Shown here in pieces: positions 59,779 to 64,000 of a stretch of DNA of 64,000 bases. The notes below the pieces were generated by a model, which saw nothing but the letters and a program-made list of their open reading frames with translations, was not told the DNA's origin and did not search any database. Within the stretch, counting starts at the first letter, position 1; each line of letters begins with the position of its first letter. This DNA is from JBMOKU01 sp049324315 (GTDB lineage: Bacteria > Bacillota > Clostridia > Peptostreptococcales > Thermotaleaceae): assembly GCA_049324315.1 (NCBI GenBank), contig JBMOKU010000053.1:1-64000 (forward strand), read 5' to 3'. The position numbers and the translations under genes were made by a program.

Positions 59779-60648
59779 ATGCAAAAGAAAAATTTTAGAA
59801 GAACTTTTGCATGTATGCTAATCTTTATGTTGGTTATGGCAAATACAAGTTTAGTATTAGCCAGCAGCGCAGCTGCGATTACCAATAAAGGTGTATCGCT
59901 CCTTGGGATAGACAGCAGCAAAGTAGCAGGCAAAGTACAACTGCAGGGTGAGAGCAATAAAGACAAACTGAAAGTTTTAATCATAAAGGACAGTGAGAAG
60001 ATCTGGAGAGATCTAGAAGTCAATAATGGACATTTCGATGAAGAAATCTGGCTGACCCAGGGAAAGGGTACCTATACCATTGCTGTAATGGTTCATGAAG
60101 CAGACCGAAAATACAGCTATGGACCAAAACTTACGGTGGAAAACGTAAACGAAGTCAATCCATACCTTGTTCCTACAAAACATATTGAAAGTGATAGCGA
60201 GGAAGTTCGAGAACTGGCTGCGAAAATAACAGAAAATAAAACCACCGATATAGAAAAAGTCAGAGCCATTTACGAATGGGTATCAACCAACATCTCCTAT
60301 GATTATGAGAAATTTAGCAAGCATCAAAATGGAGACTATGATAATACATACGGTGCTGTACATACCTTAAAAACGAAAAAGGGTGTTTGCTACGATTATG
60401 CAGCACTGGCGGCTGCGTTGGGACGAGCTGTGGGACTAGAATCAAAGGTTGTGAAGGGACAAGCTTCTTATGGTACCTATTCCGGATATCATGCCTGGAA
60501 TGAGATCTATATAGGAGAAGAAGACCGCTGGGTACACTTCGACACTACCTTTGGGGCTGCAGACCTAAAAAGCGGGACTGGAGAACTAGAAAAACATTTC
60601 GACAACGAAGATTTTGACGAAAACCATATCAAACAAGAAGAGATCTAG
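59779..60648 (+). CDS. secreted transglutaminase-like protein
   Basis: 289 residues. A signal peptide at about 1-29 (TFACMLIFMLVMANTSLVLA), an Ig-like N-terminal half (FDEEIWLTQGKGTYTIAV) and a transglutaminase core: Cys in KTKKGVCYDYA near 209, His in YSGYHAWNEIY near 237 and Asp in WVHFDTTFGA near 254. It may be a cysteine protease or a cross-linking enzyme at the cell surface. The start follows AAAGGGGGA; upstream frame extension runs through the riboswitch and is rejected. Controlled by c-di-GMP through the class I riboswitch. Confidence 0.9.
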   Translation: MQKKNFRRTFACMLIFMLVMANTSLVLASSAAAITNKGVSLLGIDSSKVAGKVQLQGESNKDKLKVLIIKDSEKIWRDLEVNNGHFDEEIWLTQGKGTYTIAVMVHEADRKYSYGPKLTVENVNEVNPYLVPTKHIESDSEEVRELAAKITENKTTDIEKVRAIYEWVSTNISYDYEKFSKHQNGDYDNTYGAVHTLKTKKGVCYDYAALAAALGRAVGLESKVVKGQASYGTYSGYHAWNEIYIGEEDRWVHFDTTFGAADLKSGTGELEKHFDNEDFDENHIKQEEI

Positions 60649-60651
60649 AGA

Positions 60652-60677
60652 AGTGGGCATTGAGCCCACTTTTTTTG
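60652..60677 (+). terminator. terminator of the transglutaminase-like gene
   Basis: AGTGGGC-ATTGA-GCCCACT then seven T residues. Confidence 0.9.
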
Positions 60678-60834
60678 TCGTGTGGAAAAATATCAAAAAT
60701 GAAGTCGCGTGGATAATTATTATCACGATATGGTATATTTTGTGAAATAAAAGTAGATTTGCACTTACAAGAGTTTACCTTTTTTTTAGTCAAGTTATTT
60801 TATACTAAAGGAGAAAAGCATGGGAAAACATCTA

Positions 60835-60903
60835 TGGGAAACGGAGAAGCATGACTTGTAACTGGGCACCTGAGTCATGTGGAGTGAGTGGTGCAACCGA
60901 CCG
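60835..60903 (+). ncRNA. cyclic di-GMP-II riboswitch
   Basis: Starting at GGAAAC (60837) it aligns base for base in length with the class II aptamer known from Clostridium acetobutylicum: GGGCACCTGAGTCATG, then GTGCAACCGACCG at the end. The pseudoknot is visible: CATGACT (60850-60856) pairs with AGTCATG, and GCACC pairs with GGTGC. A terminator starts inside its conserved 3' end. Class II aptamers are mainly found in Clostridia. Confidence 0.92.
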
Positions 60904-60930
60904 ATTCTGTAAGAATGCGGTCGGTTTTAT
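60895..60930 (+). terminator. riboswitch-controlled terminator
   Basis: AACCGACCGATTCT pairs with AGAATGCGGTCGGTT (one bulged G), then TTATCGTTTC. Its 5' arm re-uses the aptamer bases ACCGACCG, so ligand binding and termination should exclude each other; c-di-GMP would then favour read-through. Confidence 0.8.
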
Positions 60931-61205
60931 CGTTTCTAGGGAGGTGTAATCACTGATACGTATTTTAAATAAAAAAAGAGATCATCATGTTATTTTCTTA
61001 TAAGTTTGGGTGATATCAGGATGTGATTAAGAATATAAATAGACAATCAGAAAAATCAATCACAGGAATGAAAAAATTATATTAATATTGCATAGTGATA
61101 TGTATTATTTTAAGTAAATAGGAAAAAATTACTATATTCAAGTGCATAATAATTTGAGCTGCAGAAAGGAAGTTACTGTGAGGCAAGAGATAGGGAGGTT
61201 ATTTT
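60931..61205 (+). other. leader between the c-di-GMP-II riboswitch and the kinase gene
   Basis: A Shine-Dalgarno-like AGGGAGGTG (60939-60947) follows the terminator, but no ATG, GTG or TTG frame continues from it; the frame behind it reads IRILNKKRDHHVIFL and stops. That could be the remnant of a gene whose start codon is now CTG or ATA. The last 200 bp are AT-rich without clear hairpins; the kinase has its own GGGAGG. Confidence 0.4.
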
Positions 61206-62927
61206 TTGCTTGTAGATAATGCTTTTAAAAAGCTTGCCAAAATACGGAACGAATCTTATGAAATTAAGGTATTGTTTTTTTATCGCTTCATGTCATTGCT
61301 TTTTACTTCAATTTTTTATCTCGTTGGAGATTTTAGTCATTCGATATCCAATAAGGCAGCCGTTGTGGTTTGTCTTACAATAGCTTCTATTTTATTAACT
61401 TACCTTTATGTTATCAATCAAAATTCTACTAGAAAAATTATCATACTCATTTTTATAGAAACCATTGGCAACTCATTTATATTAATACCTTCAGGGGGAC
61501 TGAACAGTCCGTATGTATGGTATGCCTTAAATACATTTCTAATTGCATATTTGAAATTAAGCAAGAGATTTTGCTGGCTGAATCTGATCACTTATCTATC
61601 GGTTTCAACAGGAGTGGTGTTTTTTGCTCACTTTAGAGGAGAGGTAGAACTAAAATATATATTAAACGTAGAATCAAACTTCATATTGAGTTTTATTCTG
61701 ATTACTACTGCTCTTAGAATTTTAGCAAACCTAATAAAACAGATTCAAGAAGAACAAAAAAAGTTAGCAGAAATCAATGAGAGATTATTGTCGGCCAATG
61801 CAAAGATAAAAGAATCCATGGAGCACATCATGGCACTGTACCAAACGGTACATTCATTTACAAGCCAGAGAGATGAAAACGATTTAATAAGGCTTTTGAT
61901 AAACTATACCAAAATGATTACAAAAGCAAATACAGTTTTTTTTATAAGCTTATTAGACGGAAAACAAGATCTTATATTAATGGATGAATGCAGTAAATCA
62001 GACGATTTAAAAATAGAAATTCGTAATAAAATCACTGAAGATTGGAATAATATAGAAATCAATGATATCGTTTTGGAAATCGGAACAGATCAGAGAAGAT
62101 TTATTGCTGCGGCAGTTAAGTCAACTTATAAGACCTATGGTGTTTTAGGACTTGAAACGGCAGTTTGTAAAGAAGATATTTTCTATAAAGATAATAGCGA
62201 CCAATTACAATTCTTAGCAGAATTAAGTTCCATTGTCCTAGAAAGAGCATATTTAGAAGAAGTAAATGAACGATTGGTAATTGCTGAAGAGCAAAATAGA
62301 ATAGCCAATGAGATTCATGACAGTACGCTGCAAAGATTATTTAGTATGTCTTGTGGTGTATTCGTTTTAGTGAAAAACATTGATAAAGTAACGAAAAAGC
62401 AGATCAAAGAAGAGCTGGGGTTCGTTGGACATTCAATAGATACGGTGATAAGAGAATTAAGATCTACGATATATGGTCTTAGTTGGAAAAAAGAGGGCAT
62501 TAACACTTTTGAGGAAGACGTTAATCATTATATCAACGAAATAAAAAGACTTAACAATGTAGACATTTGCTTTACAATCGAAGGAGATCAAGAATTATTA
62601 TCATCAAGACAGAAAAAGGGATTTTATAGGATCATCTGTGAGGGTATTGGTAATGGCATACGTCATGGTAAAGCTACATCTTTAGAAATAGTACTCCATA
62701 TTGATATCAATAATATTCAACTAAATATATCCGATAATGGAGCTGGTTTTAATTACACCGAAGTCATGAATGATAAACGGAAGGGGCTTGGAATCAGAAA
62801 TATTCATCATTTAGTTTATTCTCTAAATGGAAAGATACTTTTCGATAGTGTAGCGGGGCAAGGAACGATTATCAATGTTGTCATTCCGCGTGGTATTGGA
62901 ATGATTGATAAGGAGGAAGCGGTATGA
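61206..62927 (+). CDS. membrane sensor histidine kinase (NarX/DegS type)
   Basis: 573 residues from a TTG behind AGGGAGG. Six hydrophobic helices in the first 180 residues, a coiled coil, a GAF-like domain about 215-350, HisKA_3 with the phospho-acceptor His in RIANEIHDSTLQRLF near residue 375, and an HATPase domain (GIGNGIRHGK, DNGAGFN, GLGIRNIHHLV). It phosphorylates the response regulator of the next gene, which it overlaps by ATGA. It lies 276 nt after a c-di-GMP-controlled terminator and may therefore be under c-di-GMP control. Confidence 0.9.
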   Translation: MLVDNAFKKLAKIRNESYEIKVLFFYRFMSLLFTSIFYLVGDFSHSISNKAAVVVCLTIASILLTYLYVINQNSTRKIIILIFIETIGNSFILIPSGGLNSPYVWYALNTFLIAYLKLSKRFCWLNLITYLSVSTGVVFFAHFRGEVELKYILNVESNFILSFILITTALRILANLIKQIQEEQKKLAEINERLLSANAKIKESMEHIMALYQTVHSFTSQRDENDLIRLLINYTKMITKANTVFFISLLDGKQDLILMDECSKSDDLKIEIRNKITEDWNNIEINDIVLEIGTDQRRFIAAAVKSTYKTYGVLGLETAVCKEDIFYKDNSDQLQFLAELSSIVLERAYLEEVNERLVIAEEQNRIANEIHDSTLQRLFSMSCGVFVLVKNIDKVTKKQIKEELGFVGHSIDTVIRELRSTIYGLSWKKEGINTFEEDVNHYINEIKRLNNVDICFTIEGDQELLSSRQKKGFYRIICEGIGNGIRHGKATSLEIVLHIDINNIQLNISDNGAGFNYTEVMNDKRKGLGIRNIHHLVYSLNGKILFDSVAGQGTIINVVIPRGIGMIDKEEAV

Positions 62928-63544
62928 AGATACTTGTCGTAGACGATCATCCATTAGTAAGAAAAGGGCTTATATCCATATTATCACTTGAAGAAGATAT
63001 TGTAGGAATACAAGAGGGGTGCAGCGTAAGAGAAGCAGTGGAGATGTTAACCAAGGAAACCTATGATATTGGCATCATAGATTTGAGGCTGGGTAAAGAA
63101 GATGGCTTAGAAATAGTCGATCAAGCAAATCAAAAAGGAGTAAGAACGAAGTTTGTTATCCTAACTTCATCCATGAGAAAAGAGGATTTTCAAAGAGCCC
63201 AGCAGGCGGGTGTCTATGGGTACATATTAAAAGAGGCTTTTACAGAGGATATTGTTTATGCATTACGAGTTGTCGATCGGGGAAAAAGATTTATTGACCC
63301 AGAAATCCTAGAATTTCAAAGCAATCAACAGGAAGATAAACAGTTGGATCAATTGACATCACGGGAGAAAGATGTACTTCTGGAGTTGGGAAATGGATTA
63401 AGTAATGAAGAAATTGCCGGGAAACTCTACATTTCGGAGCATACGGTAAAAAAGCATGTCAGCAATATATTGTCAAAGCTGGAATTAAATCACAGAACAC
63501 AAGCTGCATTGCTTGCAAAGGATGTAATACATCTACAGTTTTAA
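62924..63544 (+). CDS. NarL/FixJ-family response regulator
   Basis: 206 residues. Receiver domain with VVDDHPLVRKG, phospho-acceptor Asp in GIIDLRLGKEDG near 57 and the Lys in YILKEAF; C-terminal LuxR-type HTH (LTSREKDVLLELGNGLSNEEIAGKL...VKKHVSNILSKL). Partner of the overlapping kinase. The next gene, 62 nt on, is a candidate target. Confidence 0.94.
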   Translation: MKILVVDDHPLVRKGLISILSLEEDIVGIQEGCSVREAVEMLTKETYDIGIIDLRLGKEDGLEIVDQANQKGVRTKFVILTSSMRKEDFQRAQQAGVYGYILKEAFTEDIVYALRVVDRGKRFIDPEILEFQSNQQEDKQLDQLTSREKDVLLELGNGLSNEEIAGKLYISEHTVKKHVSNILSKLELNHRTQAALLAKDVIHLQF

Positions 63545-63606
63545 ATCACGTAAATAGAAGAATACCAAGGATAGAAAACAAAAAATAAGAAAAGAGGTGG
63601 AGTTAA

Positions 63607-64000
63607 ATGATGAAAAAAAGTAGAAAAAAAACCAAGATAGTTCGAATTATGCCAATCATATGTATTGCAGCGATTGCTATGCTCAATGTAATGGGGGTAA
63701 GTTATGGTGTTTGGAATGAACGGATTAATACCAGGACTTCTCTGTCGACAGGATATATAGAACCTCATTTTACATATCAAGGGATTACCGACAATGGTAG
63801 TGGTCAACTAACTGTAGAATTGAAGGGGCGTACTTTAGAAATAACGGGGACGTGTTATCCTGATTTTAGTGGGAATATTTCCTTAAATGTTAGGAATTTA
63901 GGAACCTTACCAATAGTATATAAGGATTGGAAGATAGTAAACCCAGATGGAATTATAAATTCTATACAGGGCCTTGATAATCATACATTGTTACAGGAGA
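63607..64000 (+). CDS. exported protein with SipW-type signal region (partial, runs off window)
   Basis: At least 131 residues, no stop before the window end. A basic start (MMKKSRKKTKIVRI), a hydrophobic stretch (IICIAAIAMLNVMGV) and then SYGVWNERINTRTSLSTGYI resemble the SipW-cognate class of matrix/fibre proteins (TasA, CalY), in which the signal region ends near YAxW and a TG-rich beta strand follows. GAGGTGGAG precedes the ATG. As the first gene after the kinase/regulator pair it may be controlled by it. Family call is tentative because the 3' end is missing. Confidence 0.6.
   Translation, partial: MMKKSRKKTKIVRIMPIICIAAIAMLNVMGVSYGVWNERINTRTSLSTGYIEPHFTYQGITDNGSGQLTVELKGRTLEITGTCYPDFSGNISLNVRNLGTLPIVYKDWKIVNPDGIINSIQGLDNHTLLQE

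Overview
The window looks like chromosome from an anaerobic, endospore-forming, low-to-moderate GC Firmicute of the class Clostridia, close in flavour to Alkaliphilus/Natronincola-type organisms (an inference from content, not a database match). The support is a set of sporulation genes (CotS-family coat proteins, YabG, SipL-type SPOCS/LysM protein, SpoIID-amidase), Veg, a fermentative CoA metabolism, the arginine deiminase pathway, strong GGAGG ribosome binding sites, and two classes of c-di-GMP riboswitch. No rRNA, tRNA, CRISPR array or prophage was seen.

Layout. 1-8.2 kb: a spore-surface/polysaccharide block with mannose-1-phosphate guanylyltransferase, two GT4 glycosyltransferases, three tandem CotS-family genes (the middle one apparently a pseudokinase), a coiled-coil protein and a Cys-rich small protein. 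8.3-10.7 kb: oligoendopeptidase F and a DUF2294-type gene behind two perfect Spo0A boxes. 11.0-19.1 kb: one operon-like run of PAS protein, MCP, CheW, CheA, RsbW-like kinase, STAS protein, SpoIIE/RsbU-type phosphatase and CheY, which joins a chemosensory array to a partner-switching module. 19.1-23.9 kb: nested palindromic repeats and a MITE-like element, a fourth CotS gene, an IS608-like (IS200/IS605) element with TnpA and TnpB inserted exactly at the junction of two convergent genes, a GT2 glycosyltransferase and a shortened yabG.

24-41.7 kb: a short-chain fatty acid/hydroxy acid catabolic region. It holds MaoC hydratase, two kinds of CoA-transferase, a GntP-type permease, a KAS III-like condensing enzyme, flavoprotein, Na+/solute symporter with a 41-residue accessory peptide, thiolase and an SDR reductase. 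Three transcription units begin with near-perfect sigma-54 promoters, and two sigma-54 activators (PAS-AAA-Fis) are encoded here. A lone large serine recombinase with a 33-codon leader ORF sits in the middle. 42-50 kb: YkgJ-like protein, SpoIID-amidase fusion, veg with two sigma-A promoters, and arcA-lrp-arcB-arcC for energy from arginine. 50-57.6 kb: a MacB-like ABC system with a CARDB/NEW3-type extracytoplasmic protein, and an SLH surface protein. 57.7-64 kb: SipL-like spore protein, a class I c-di-GMP riboswitch before a secreted transglutaminase-like protein, a class II c-di-GMP riboswitch with an overlapping terminator, then a NarL-type two-component system and the start of a possible SipW-type matrix/fibre protein.

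Intergenic DNA is rich in short dispersed palindromes: a GTAGGG(G)-headed family (at least ten copies), a ~113-bp family, hairpins carrying perfect DnaA boxes in the loop, and inverted TTAGAAGTTAGACG modules. All functional calls rest on reading the sequence and on family knowledge; no search was run.
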